A stretch of DNA of 64,000 bases, taken from NCBI RefSeq assembly GCF_000346485.2, contig NZ_KQ976354.1, forward strand, positions 7,181,783 through 7,245,782, given 5' to 3'. The DNA is from Scytonema hofmannii PCC 7110. Lineage in GTDB: Bacteria; Cyanobacteriota; Cyanobacteriia; Cyanobacteriales; Nostocaceae. Shown here piece by piece: positions 8,445 through 15,437 of this stretch (the first letter of the stretch is position 1; each line of letters begins with the position of its first letter). The position numbers and the translations under genes were made by a program. The notes beneath the pieces are model-generated. The model was not told where the DNA came from and made no database searches. It worked only from the letters and a program-made list of their open reading frames with translations.

Positions 8445-10601
8445 TCATTTCTTCCCTTTATACCGCCACTTTACCTTCACAAGACGAATTTCATCAAAAC
8501 TGTAGCGATCGCCAAGATACTCTTTGATAGGTGTGAGAGGAACATCCCCAAGAATTTCTAAAACTTGTATAATTTTTTCCTGCTTCTCTACAGGAACCAA
8601 TAAATTTAAATCTATTGGCTGCTTCTTCTCAATAAGATTGCAAAGGTGACCGACAATCGTTGTTGGGCGAAGATTGCGTTTTTTCGCAATTTCTTCAAAG
8701 CTTAAACCTTGTTGGTGCAATTGCAATGTGTACAGTTCTGTACCTAATGGTAATTCTTCAGAAGGTGTAGAATTCAGTTTCTTTTCCAGCACACCTTGTT
8801 TTTGATGATAAGCACGAATTTCTGCCAGAAATTGGTCTCCGTATTGCGAGACTTTATGACTGGCTACCCCAGAGAGCTTACTAAATTCTAATAAACTTTT
8901 AGGTTGCATCTGTGCCATCAATTTTAGAGTAGAGTCAGAAAAAATGACGTAAGGCGCAACAGATTGAGAATCTGCTATTTGTTTGCGAAGCGATCGCAAT
9001 TTATGCAAGAGTAAATCGACCTCTGCTGCTTTTGCATCCCTGTCTGTTAAGGTTACCCTTTGTGCAACTGGAATAGCAAGAGTCACTGTTCGCTGTCGGC
9101 GCATTATTTCCCAACTGAGAGCATTCAGTTTTAAGACTGCGTAACCATCGCTTGTTTGTTCTAGAAAACCTTTATGCAACAGAGAACGCCCTAGCATTCG
9201 CCATTCATCTAAACCTCTATCTTTACCAATACCATAAGTAGATAGTTTATCATGCTCGTTTTGGATAATTTTCTGGGTTTTTGCACCCCGCAACACATCT
9301 ATAATATGACCCATCCCATACCTTTCTTTGCATCGAGCCACACAAGATAGAAATTTCATGGCTTCGATAGTCCAATCTTCCTCTGGTTTGGGATACCGAC
9401 AGTTATCGCAATTTCCACAACTACCAGCAAAACGTTCTCCAAAGTAACCCAATTGAATTGTGCGGCGGCAATCTGTTCCTTCAGCATAATCTATCATTTG
9501 CCGCAATTGTTGTTTGGCAATCAATTGTTCTTGAGGCTCGGTTTTTTGATTGATACTCCATTCTATAGTTTTGACATCACTAAAGTTATAAAAAAGCAGA
9601 CAGCGAGATGTTTCTCCATCTCTTCCTGCTCTACCTGATTCTTGATAATAACTTTCTATATTACGAGGTAAATCAAAGTGAATCACAAACCGGACATCCG
9701 GTTTATTTATTCCCATACCAAAGGCAATTGTTGCCACCATAACGCGCACGTCATCGCGAATAAATCGAGTTTGATTTTGACTGCGTTCTTCATCAGTTAA
9801 TCCAGCATGATATGGTAAAACAGAAACTTTATCGTGTTGGAGTTTAAGAGTGAGTTCATCAACTTTTTTGCGCGTTAAGCAATAGATAATTCCCGAACCA
9901 TCCGTTTCTCGAATCAGTTCTATCAATTCCGCGTAAGCAGACTTCGTTTTGGAACGGACTTCGTAGTAAAGGTTTGTGCGGTTAAAGCTAGAAATGTGGA
10001 TACTGGGTTGGTTTAACCCTAGTTGTTGGATTATATCAGCACGGACGCGATCGGTTGCTGTGGCGGTTAGGGCAGAGACAGATATATCTGGGTAGCGTTT
10101 GCGTAATAACTTCAGTTGGCGGTACTCTGGGCGAAAGTCATGTCCCCACTCAGAAACACAATGGGCTTCGTCAATTGCAAAGGCAGAAATACCAACTTTG
10201 TGATGGACGAGATCGAGTAAAGGCAGAAATCTTTCGCTGACCAAACGTTCTGGGGCAACGTAGAGTAGTTTTATTTTACCCTGGAGCAGTGCTTCTTCAC
10301 GCGATCGCACTTGATAGGCATTAAGACTGCTGTTCAGAAATGTTGCAAAAACACCGTTATTTCGCAATGCTTCCACTTGATCTTGCATCAAAGCTATGAG
10401 TGGCGACACAACAACCGTGACACCTTTTTTCAGGAGTGCGGGAAGTTGAAAACACAATGACTTTCCCCCACCAGTAGGCATAACGATCAGTAAATCCCGA
10501 TTTTCTAGCGCTTGTTCAATGATTTGCCGTTGTCCGGGACGGAAACTGTCGTAGCCAAAGTAATATTTCAGCGCTTGTTCTAGAGTGGGAGACTGATACA
10601 T
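8445..10601 (-). CDS. recQ: ATP-dependent DNA helicase RecQ
   Basis: A 718-residue superfamily 2 3'-5' DNA helicase acting in recombination and fork repair. Motifs in order: FRPGQRQIIEQAL (motif 0), MPTGGGKSLCFQLPA (Walker A, about 40-55), DEAH (about 143), SALTATAT (motif III), IIYCLTRKKVDEL (IV), VATIAFGMGINKPDVRFVIH (V) and YYQESGRAGRDG (VI). The RQC zinc site is C..(17)..C-GNC-DNC around residues 375-400. An HRDC domain follows (about 530-605). The C-terminal extension RPTTIVGHLCNLIEKKQPI is a helix-turn-helix segment found in many RecQ proteins. Full length; ATG at 10601. Confidence 0.97.
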   Translation of the reverse strand: MYQSPTLEQALKYYFGYDSFRPGQRQIIEQALENRDLLIVMPTGGGKSLCFQLPALLKKGVTVVVSPLIALMQDQVEALRNNGVFATFLNSSLNAYQVRSREEALLQGKIKLLYVAPERLVSERFLPLLDLVHHKVGISAFAIDEAHCVSEWGHDFRPEYRQLKLLRKRYPDISVSALTATATDRVRADIIQQLGLNQPSIHISSFNRTNLYYEVRSKTKSAYAELIELIRETDGSGIIYCLTRKKVDELTLKLQHDKVSVLPYHAGLTDEERSQNQTRFIRDDVRVMVATIAFGMGINKPDVRFVIHFDLPRNIESYYQESGRAGRDGETSRCLLFYNFSDVKTIEWSINQKTEPQEQLIAKQQLRQMIDYAEGTDCRRTIQLGYFGERFAGSCGNCDNCRYPKPEEDWTIEAMKFLSCVARCKERYGMGHIIDVLRGAKTQKIIQNEHDKLSTYGIGKDRGLDEWRMLGRSLLHKGFLEQTSDGYAVLKLNALSWEIMRRQRTVTLAIPVAQRVTLTDRDAKAAEVDLLLHKLRSLRKQIADSQSVAPYVIFSDSTLKLMAQMQPKSLLEFSKLSGVASHKVSQYGDQFLAEIRAYHQKQGVLEKKLNSTPSEELPLGTELYTLQLHQQGLSFEEIAKKRNLRPTTIVGHLCNLIEKKQPIDLNLLVPVEKQEKIIQVLEILGDVPLTPIKEYLGDRYSFDEIRLVKVKWRYKGKK

Positions 10602-10730
10602 AAGTCACTTTCGTACAAAGAAGGCATCTTGCCTGCACTAAATTGTAACCAATCCTAGCCAAGGAAGAGAAGCTGCAGTATGTATTACCTTGTTTGATTG
10701 TCGTGTATTGCGATATGCTTCAATAATACT

Positions 10731-10749
10731 CGGTTGCTGTGGCCGTTAG
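10731..10749 (-). pseudogene. Short recQ-like remnant (5' piece)
   Basis: CGGTTGCTGTGGCCGTTAG matches recQ bases 10052-10070 with one mismatch. On its own it would be too short to mean much, but two longer matches in the same order and orientation follow at 11661-11682 and 11729-11790, with the toxin/immunity-like module between them. Confidence 0.45.
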
Positions 10750-10950
10750 CTTATTTCCTGTCCCGAACAATTTTCTCAGAATCCTGAAGCCACAATAATC
10801 GTATGAGTAATAACTTCACCGAATCAAGTAAAATCCAAGTATCGACTTGGAAAACTAATCGATGGCAAGGTCGAGCGTCATGCCCCGTTTGGAATCTTCG
10901 TTGATATTAATGACGAAAACGTAAGAGGAATTGTTCAAATTACAGACTTT
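10748..10950 (+). pseudogene. Collapsed first copy of the toxin tail and S1-like immunity gene
   Basis: This 203-bp block is a diverged duplicate of 11264-11465. Bases 10748-10798 translate to SLFPVPNNFLRILKPQ and a stop, the same last 16 codons as the toxin-like gene downstream. An ATG at 10803 then opens the S1-like gene (MSNNF...), but one extra base near 10820 breaks the frame. The match ends abruptly at TACAGACTTT, after which the second toxin-like open frame begins. So an upstream toxin/immunity module was lost except for its junction. Confidence 0.8.
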
Positions 10951-10972
10951 TGCTCGTTAACTGTTTAATCAT

Positions 10973-11314
10973 TTGAATGCAGCACCGACAGTAACAATTT
11001 ATAAAGCTCCGCAGAAGGGGAAAGGTCAGAAATTTTTGAAGGATGGTTTTCAACCTACCGATTTCCCGTATATGCCTCCTAATGCTGATGGCAAATGCTA
11101 CTTTGCTGCTCCAAATAGCAGAAGTCTTGCTGAGGAGTACAACAAGTATTACAAGGACGGAGTTTTGGAAGTTACAATTGATCGAGAAATCTATGATGAG
11201 TACTTTAAGCCACTTGAAAAACCTTATCAAGGTGGTTCGCAAATAGAACTACCGATTCCTCAAAGCTTATTTCCTGTCCTGAATAAATTTCCCAGAATCC
11301 TGAAGCCACAATAA
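10973..11314 (+). CDS. Putative polymorphic-toxin C-terminal domain (orphan tip)
   Basis: A 113-residue frame opened by TTG 10973; a stop lies only five codons upstream, so no larger N-terminus is attached. The text VTIYKAPQKGKGQKFLKDGF, YFAAPNSRSLAEEY and VLEVTIDREIYDEYF resembles toxin tips of the small 'TreTu'/ADP-ribosyltransferase-like kind that end larger secreted polymorphic toxins. I make this match from memory of the pattern, not from a search. A small S1-like gene four bases downstream would be its immunity partner. As it stands it lacks a secretion part, a clear start and a ribosome site, so it may be a silent cassette. Alternative: an unrelated small hypothetical protein. Confidence 0.55.
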   Translation: MNAAPTVTIYKAPQKGKGQKFLKDGFQPTDFPYMPPNADGKCYFAAPNSRSLAEEYNKYYKDGVLEVTIDREIYDEYFKPLEKPYQGGSQIELPIPQSLFPVLNKFPRILKPQ

Positions 11315-11318
11315 TCAT

Positions 11319-11648
11319 ATGAGTAACAATTTCTGGAATCAAATAAAATCTAAGTACCGACTTGGAGAATTAATCCATGGCAAGGTCGAGTATCATGCCC
11401 CATTTGGAATCTTAGTTGATATTGATGACGAAAACGTAAGAGGAATTGTTCAAATTACAGACTTTGTTGATACGGGAGACATGACACCGGATATGTATCC
11501 TGATGTTGGCTCACCGATAGGAGCAGTTGTCATAGGCTATACTGAAGACGAGCGTAACCAAGTTTGGCTGAGTGTAAAGCCTAGCGTATTGCAAAAATCA
11601 CTTGTACACCTAAAAATTCCGGCTATAAATAAGCACTCATCTCAGTAA
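11319..11648 (+). CDS. Small S1-domain (OB-fold) protein, candidate immunity protein
   Basis: A 109-residue protein starting ATG 11319, four bases after the toxin-like gene. Residues 14-60 form an S1-type OB fold: LGELIHGKVEYHAPFGILVD and then VRGIVQITDFVD, with VWLSVKPSVL closing the fold. S1 domains normally bind RNA. A single stand-alone S1-like domain just downstream of a toxin tip, and duplicated with it, fits an immunity role better than a ribosomal role, but this is inference from the neighbours. The gene is intact, unlike its partial copy at 10803-10950. Confidence 0.7.
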   Translation: MSNNFWNQIKSKYRLGELIHGKVEYHAPFGILVDIDDENVRGIVQITDFVDTGDMTPDMYPDVGSPIGAVVIGYTEDERNQVWLSVKPSVLQKSLVHLKIPAINKHSSQ

Positions 11649-11660
11649 ACATATTCAACC

Positions 11661-11790
11661 TGTCCCCACTCAGAAACACAATAGACATCTGGTGAAAAAG
11701 ATGTAAGGGCGCAATGCCTTGCGCCCCTACCAGTAGGCATAACGATCAGTAAATCCCGATTTAAGAGTGCTTGTTCAATGATTTGCCGCC
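11661..11790 (-). pseudogene. Decayed recQ-like fragments
   Basis: Bases 11661-11682 equal recQ 10141-10162 exactly (22 bp). Bases 11729-11790 match recQ 10470-10531, beginning with more than 30 identical bases over the Walker A region and then diverging. The two pieces are in recQ order, with about 260 bp missing between them and a hairpin-forming GGGCGCAA...TTGCGCCC insert (11707-11726). They are debris of a second recQ 5' region. Confidence 0.75.
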
Positions 11791-11802
11791 CATCTGGAAG
11801 AG

Positions 11803-12009
11803 TTGAAATTATTACTCAGCAGTCAGAAAACCTATCTGTCGATCTTGAAATCGTTATTGAGTTTTGCTACTAAAATTGGCATGACCCAAGTGAACGCTGG
11901 AGCAGCATTAACCCTAAAATCCCCTCCTGACTCTCTCAGCAAGCGCATACTCAGCGAAACTGAAATAATTCTCCTCACTCATGCCGAAAAAAATCTGGTT
12001 CTTGCGTAA
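11803..12009 (+). pseudogene. Tyrosine recombinase (phage integrase family) fragment
   Basis: The open frame from TTG 11803 gives LSSQKTYLSILKSLLSFATK followed by IGMTQVNAGAALTLKSPPDS and RILSETEIILL. This is the pattern of the end of the SAM-like DNA-binding domain and the start of the catalytic domain in XerC/D-like cyanobacterial integrases (YLS..KSLLSFA.KIG...VN.GAA..L). Everything after the first catalytic helix is missing, including R-H-R and Tyr. It stops within one base or so of the MITE-like element, which may have cut it. Confidence 0.65.
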
Positions 12010-12178
12010 TTAGCGTGCTAAATTTTTTGAAAAATGAGCTTGAAAGCTTTACGGGACTTCTATTACAGCCATTATTGTCTGCAATGAGCGGATTCGGGCT
12101 GAAATTTCGACTGTAAGCGCCTGTAAACCTTGATTTTAAAGCAAAGTTATCGACTGCAATAAAAAATTAGCACGTTAA
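12009..12178. mobile_element. MITE-like element with ~18-bp inverted ends
   Basis: The left end TTAGCGTGCTAAATTTTTT (12010-12028) is the inverted complement of the right end AAAAAATTAGCACGTTAA (12161-12178) apart from one mismatch and one extra A. The 130 bp between contain no reading frame. Size and structure fit a non-autonomous miniature transposable element or the two joined ends of a deleted insertion sequence. It abuts the integrase fragment. I did not find a clear target-site duplication. Confidence 0.6.
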
Positions 12179-12192
12179 GTACGAAAGAACCC

Positions 12193-12390
12193 TTATTTTT
12201 GAGATGTTGCTTCTACCATCTGGTTATATTGCTCGATGAGTTTCTGACAATTCCTTCCTGCCTCAACTGCTTTTTTCATTAAGGCTTTACCTTGGGCAAA
12301 GTTTTTCACAGCAAAAGCAGAAAGCGCTTCTTGACTCAATTGTGCTGCAGTGCGAGATTCATTTCGTATTTGGGCTTCTAGATCGCTCAT
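12193..12390 (-). CDS. Small helical protein, second of an overlapping pair
   Basis: A 65-residue protein from ATG 12390 (MSDLEAQIRNESRTAAQLSQ); GAGGAAT stands just ahead. The upstream gene's stop (12392-12394) and this start are separated by one base, so the two are translationally coupled. The sequence is Ala/Gln/Glu-rich, amphipathic and likely a helical hairpin or coiled coil (ALMKKAVEAGRNCQKLIEQY). No family recognised. A longer start at 12411 is possible but has a poorer ribosome site. Confidence 0.6.
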   Translation of the reverse strand: MSDLEAQIRNESRTAAQLSQEALSAFAVKNFAQGKALMKKAVEAGRNCQKLIEQYNQMVEATSQK

Positions 12391-12391
12391 A

Positions 12392-12589
12392 TCATTCCTC
12401 TTGCTCGGCAATTACCGTTTCCAGATTTTCTACCATTTCATATAGTTTATCCGCTTGACTTTGGAGCAGGCTAGCATCGCTATATTTACGTGTTTCAATC
12501 GCGTAGTCCATTTCTGCATACAACTCCCCAACGACTCGTTGCAGCGACAAGTAAGCCTTCATTAAGGCTTCAGTGGTTCTTTTCTCCAT
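12392..12589 (-). CDS. Small helical protein, first of an overlapping pair
   Basis: A 65-residue protein from ATG 12589. It is entirely helical by composition (MKAYLSLQRVVGELYAEMDY, then LYEMVENLETVIAEQEE), without Cys, membrane or DNA-binding motif. It is co-directional and practically contiguous with the next small gene, which suggests a two-component helical complex. Function unknown; the neighbourhood (partition remnants, integrase fragment) points to plasmid- or island-borne origin. Confidence 0.6.
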   Translation of the reverse strand: MEKRTTEALMKAYLSLQRVVGELYAEMDYAIETRKYSDASLLQSQADKLYEMVENLETVIAEQEE

Positions 12590-12632
12590 TCAAATACTGA
12601 TTTATAGAGGTAAAATTATAATACCTTGATTG

Positions 12633-12668
12633 CTGCATTAAGTACTGCATTAAGTACTGCATTAAGTA
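12633..12668. promoter_or_regulatory. Three perfect 12-bp iterons upstream of the partition-like genes
   Basis: CTGCATTAAGTA is repeated three times head to tail (12633-12644, 12645-12656, 12657-12668), ending two bases before the mini-parA start codon. Direct repeats directly ahead of a parA/RHH pair are typical operator-centromere sites bound by ribbon-helix-helix partition proteins. The binding partner would be the product of 12766-13071. Confidence 0.65.
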
Positions 12669-12670
12669 AA

Positions 12671-12769
12671 ATGCCTGTTATTTCATTTGTCAACGAAAAG
12701 GGCGGTGTGGGGAAATCCACTGTTGAATTCGACCAACTTTTTAAGGAAATTATGAAATTACTGAAATGA
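12671..12769 (+). pseudogene. Mini-parA: Walker A start fused in frame to the C-terminal end
   Basis: A 32-codon frame. It opens MPVISFVNEKGGVGKST, the N-terminus and deviant Walker A box of a ParA/Soj-type ATPase, and passes without a break into FDQLFKEIMKLLK, which looks like a ParA C-terminal helix. About 150-180 residues are missing. The stop overlaps the ATG of the RHH gene by four bases (ATGA), preserving operon coupling. The peptide lacks the motifs needed for dimer ATPase activity, so partition function is lost, though the frame and its coupling remain intact. Confidence 0.8.
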
Positions 12770-13071
12770 GTAAAAGAAAACCTTTAGACAACAACGAAGA
12801 CCTAGCCAAGGATTTTGTGTTTGAATCATCACAATCCCCTACTCCTGACAAAAAACCAAAATCCAAAACCACAATTGAGTCCAAGAATAAAACTGGGTCA
12901 ATGTCCGAAAAATTCAAAGTAGCACCTAAAGAACCAACTGTCAGGCTAACCGTAGACCTCACTGAAACCCAGCACAGAAAGCTGTCAATCCTTGCTGCAA
13001 AGAACGGTAGGAAGAAAGCTGAAATTGTCAGAATGCTCTTAGACGAAGCACTTGCGGATATTGATGATTAA
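12766..13071 (+). CDS. ParG/omega-like ribbon-helix-helix partition or repressor protein
   Basis: A 101-residue protein. Residues 1-58 are charged, Lys/Ser/Pro-rich and probably flexible; residues 59-101 hold a ribbon-helix-helix domain (VRLTVDLTETQHRKLSILAA then RKKAEIVRMLLDEAL). This is the layout of ParG-type centromere-binding proteins. It overlaps the mini-parA stop by four bases and the iterons 100 bp upstream are the likely target. With ParA gone it could still act as an autorepressor. The RHH call is firm; the partition role is inferred from context. Confidence 0.75.
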   Translation: MSKRKPLDNNEDLAKDFVFESSQSPTPDKKPKSKTTIESKNKTGSMSEKFKVAPKEPTVRLTVDLTETQHRKLSILAAKNGRKKAEIVRMLLDEALADIDD

Positions 13072-13271
13072 TACAAAGTTACCTCACACCAGAAAATTAT
13101 TACTAATGCGTACAATCTTAATCAATTGACAACTGATATTAAGATGCTCCCATTGCAATCCTAAGTCGCTTAAACTCTGCTATGTAGTACTCAAGCGCAC
13201 CCGATTTAAAAACACAGGACTACCAACTTTCCCCTATTATTAAGATGTAAAGTAAAGAGCGATCGCCACTT
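13072..13271. other. Intergenic stretch with a possible gene tail
   Basis: On the minus strand a frame ending at 13139 reads GALEYYIAEFKRLRIAMGAS and a stop, which looks like a real protein C-terminus but has no start and no recognised family. It may be another remnant of the island. Nothing else was seen. Confidence 0.3.
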
Positions 13272-13556
13272 ATGCCCAAAGCAATCTGGAATGGAGCTGT
13301 TGTAGCCGAAAGTGATGACACTGTAGTTGTGGAAAGCAACCATTACTTCCCCCCAAACGCAGTCAACAAGGAATACCTTAAGGAAAGCGACACCCATACA
13401 ACCTGCCCCTGGAAAGGTGTTGCTAGTTACTACAGCATTGAAGTTGACGGACAACTCAACAAGGATGCTGCTTGGTACTACCCCAGTGCTAAGGAAAAAG
13501 CAAAAAATATTGAAGGTTATATCGCCTTTTGGAGAGGCGTCAAGGTTGAATCATAG
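13272..13556 (+). CDS. DUF427 domain protein
   Basis: A 94-residue protein that covers one complete DUF427 domain: AIWNGAVVAESDDTVVVE, YFPPNAV, TTCPWKGVASYYSIEVDG and the closing AWYYPSAKEKAKNIEGYIAF. These small beta-rich proteins are widespread in cyanobacteria and actinobacteria; their biochemical role is not established. The motif TxCPWKG is the family hallmark. ATG 13272 follows a GCGATCGC site. It stands alone and looks intact. Confidence 0.92.
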   Translation: MPKAIWNGAVVAESDDTVVVESNHYFPPNAVNKEYLKESDTHTTCPWKGVASYYSIEVDGQLNKDAAWYYPSAKEKAKNIEGYIAFWRGVKVES

Positions 13557-13719
13557 TCAAAATACGCAATTTTGACCAAAAATCATTCCAAATAAAAAAG
13601 ACCTAATCTACTTCTTGTGGGATGGGCATCCTTGCCCGTCCTGATATAATGGACGGGCTGAATTCTATGTAATGTTCCTGACTAAAACTTGTATAAATAA
13701 TTACAAAAAAACCTCAAGC

Positions 13720-14169
13720 TTATTCGCTAGCAATAACAATATCGTTAGACTTGATCACAGCATAAGCCTCTTTACCCTCTGTCAGTTCCAACTCATCTGC
13801 TGAAACTCTAGTAATAATTGAGGTAAGTTCAACTTTATGAACGATCTCTAGTGTCACCTCAGTATTTACAGCTCCTGTAATAACTCGTTTGACAACTCCT
13901 TTTAAAATATTCCGAGAACTGACTTTTAAACGTTTTTTCTGACTTAAAACATCTATCTCAGGGATGGTTTCACTACCCCAGGCATCATCTTTTCCTTTGC
14001 GCTGAGTTGGCCGTGATAGGGATACAGAAGGCTGTTGATTGAGACCCCGCACTAATTCTCGTAAGATTTCTGTTTTGGTGCGCTGAGACTGTTGGCAAAA
14101 TTCATCTAAAATCTTTCTCTCCTCCTCCGAGGTTTGAAACGTAATCCATCCTTGTTCTTTTCTTGGCAT
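13720..14169 (-). CDS. RHH-Mop fusion: candidate molybdate-binding regulator
   Basis: A 149-residue protein. Residues 5-45 (GWITFQTSEEERKILDEFCQ and RTKTEILRELVRGL) look like a ribbon-helix-helix DNA-binding domain. After a 35-residue linker, residues 84-149 are a Mop/TOBE molybdate- or tungstate-binding domain: SSRNILKGVVKRVITGAVNT, ELTSIITRVSADELEL, EGKEAYAVIKSNDIVIAS. This order suggests a molybdate-responsive repressor built differently from ModE (winged helix plus Mop). Mo matters for nitrogenase and nitrate reductase in this group. No Mo transport gene is adjacent. Confidence 0.8.
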   Translation of the reverse strand: MPRKEQGWITFQTSEEERKILDEFCQQSQRTKTEILRELVRGLNQQPSVSLSRPTQRKGKDDAWGSETIPEIDVLSQKKRLKVSSRNILKGVVKRVITGAVNTEVTLEIVHKVELTSIITRVSADELELTEGKEAYAVIKSNDIVIASE

Positions 14170-14297
14170 AGCTTTACCAAATTAGTTGGTAATCGAGACC
14201 GATCTTGATACGATCCTACCAAGCGCAAATACGTTTGAAAATAAAACTTTATTGAGTTAGCACCCATAGCCCCAATTTTTAGTTAATCTAAATTTGC

Positions 14298-14651
14298 CTA
14301 AACTTCATCCATCCCAACTTCCCAAGGAACTCCCTTGTCTACTGGGGGACACAAGCGGATTTTGGCACTATTCGAAAACAGTTTTAATTTTTTAAAAAGA
14401 TCGGGAACAACATTCGCAATATGCCAGTAACTTTCTAAGTCATAGCAGATAATGAGTAGCGTCAATGTACCAGCATTTATTGTGAAATACCAGTGACAAC
14501 TCGACAACAAAAATCGCATTATGTGACCGCAAGCTTGGTAAAACTTCTGGCAAATAGCTTCTTCTAGTTGCCTCAGAAGCAACACATCAAGGTGTATGCT
14601 TTGGGATGGTTGATCGTCTGGGGGAAGAGGAGGAAGAAAGAATTTACCCAT
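14298..14651 (-). CDS. Hypothetical protein
   Basis: A 117-residue protein from ATG 14651 with AGGAGG ahead of it. Features: a Pro-rich N-terminus (FFLPPLPPDDQPSQ), a hydrophobic middle (HWYFTINAGTLTLLIICYDL) that may be a buried beta region rather than a membrane span, and a short C-terminal tail. No family recognised. The good ribosome site and sound length support a real gene. Confidence 0.6.
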   Translation of the reverse strand: MGKFFLPPLPPDDQPSQSIHLDVLLLRQLEEAICQKFYQACGHIMRFLLSSCHWYFTINAGTLTLLIICYDLESYWHIANVVPDLFKKLKLFSNSAKIRLCPPVDKGVPWEVGMDEV

Positions 14652-14805
14652 TAAATAAGTCCTCCTAAAAAACAGGATACCTCATCCCTTACTTTGCACT
14701 TTAATTTTAGGGAAGTGTTGTTTTCTCTAGGTTTTTTTCCAAATTCATCAGTAAAAGTTTAAATTTAAATTTAAAAGTTTACAATTTAGTACTATAGATG
14801 TGTTT

Positions 14806-14838
14806 AGATCCCCGACTTCTTTAAGAAGTCGGGGATCT
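14806..14838. terminator. Palindromic terminator-like hairpin
   Basis: AGATCCCCGACTTCTT followed by its complement, a 16-bp stem with a one-base centre, just after the stop side of the phycobiliprotein lyase gene. Part of the right arm is repeated directly after it (GTCGGGGATCT). Same palindrome family as 8381-8411 and 59309-59341. Confidence 0.65.
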
Positions 14839-14861
14839 AGTCGGGGATCTGGGGAGCATCC

Positions 14862-15437
14862 CTAGTCTATTCTCTTCTCCAAATACTGACCGATCATAAC
14901 CTGTTCGCCCGCACGAGAGATAATTGACTGACGCGTGCGGTACTTGGTACCAATAAACTTTAACTCTTCCTCAAAAACTGAACCGTTGTATTCTGTCCTC
15001 AAACACAGGGTTTTGGGGTTTGGGAAGTGATACTCTGCGGTAATAGGCTTAGTTGTTGCAAAACCACGATCGCGATACAAAATGTTTCCCAATGCACCAA
15101 ACAGCGTTGAACCATGAGACTCTTTCCTTCCTGTTACGGAATTGGCACTTTCCCAAGTAACTTCAGTACCACATCTCAAACTTACTGTCTCTGGCAAATC
15201 GTGCATTTGAGCTAGTTTTTGCAATTCCTCGCATCCTGCGGTTAAAAACCTTATGGCGATCGTACTTACGACTTCTTTGGTTTCTCCATCTGGGAGTGTG
15301 TAGTAACGCCGTTCAGAGCGCCACATCCCCACTGATTCTTGAAAAAATTCAATCAATAGAGATTCATCAGAGCTTTGTGCAAGTTTAAGTAGTGCTGTCA
15401 CTGGTAGTTTTCCTCTCCAATATAAATGTTTCATCAA
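14862..15437 (-). CDS. CpcS/CpeS-family phycobiliprotein chromophore lyase
   Basis: A 191-residue lipocalin-like protein that would attach a bilin to a phycobiliprotein cysteine during phycobilisome assembly. Diagnostic stretches: IEFFQESVGMWRSERRYYTL (about residues 29-48), CGTEVTWESANS (about 92-103), RDRGFATTKPITAEYHF (about 121-137) and RTRQSIISRAGEQVMIGQYL near the C-terminus. The first 28 residues (MMKHLYWRGKLPV...) have no match in the family and may be an annotation overrun or a true extension; no better ATG was seen. Which bilin site it serves cannot be told. It is followed by the palindrome at 14806. Confidence 0.85.
   Translation of the reverse strand: MMKHLYWRGKLPVTALLKLAQSSDESLLIEFFQESVGMWRSERRYYTLPDGETKEVVSTIAIRFLTAGCEELQKLAQMHDLPETVSLRCGTEVTWESANSVTGRKESHGSTLFGALGNILYRDRGFATTKPITAEYHFPNPKTLCLRTEYNGSVFEEELKFIGTKYRTRQSIISRAGEQVMIGQYLEKRID

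Noticed and set aside
12009-12178. The inverted-repeat element as a small RNA gene or replication origin
   Set aside because: No promoter-terminator arrangement, no DnaA boxes and no initiator gene were seen; the inverted ends are explained better by a transposable element.
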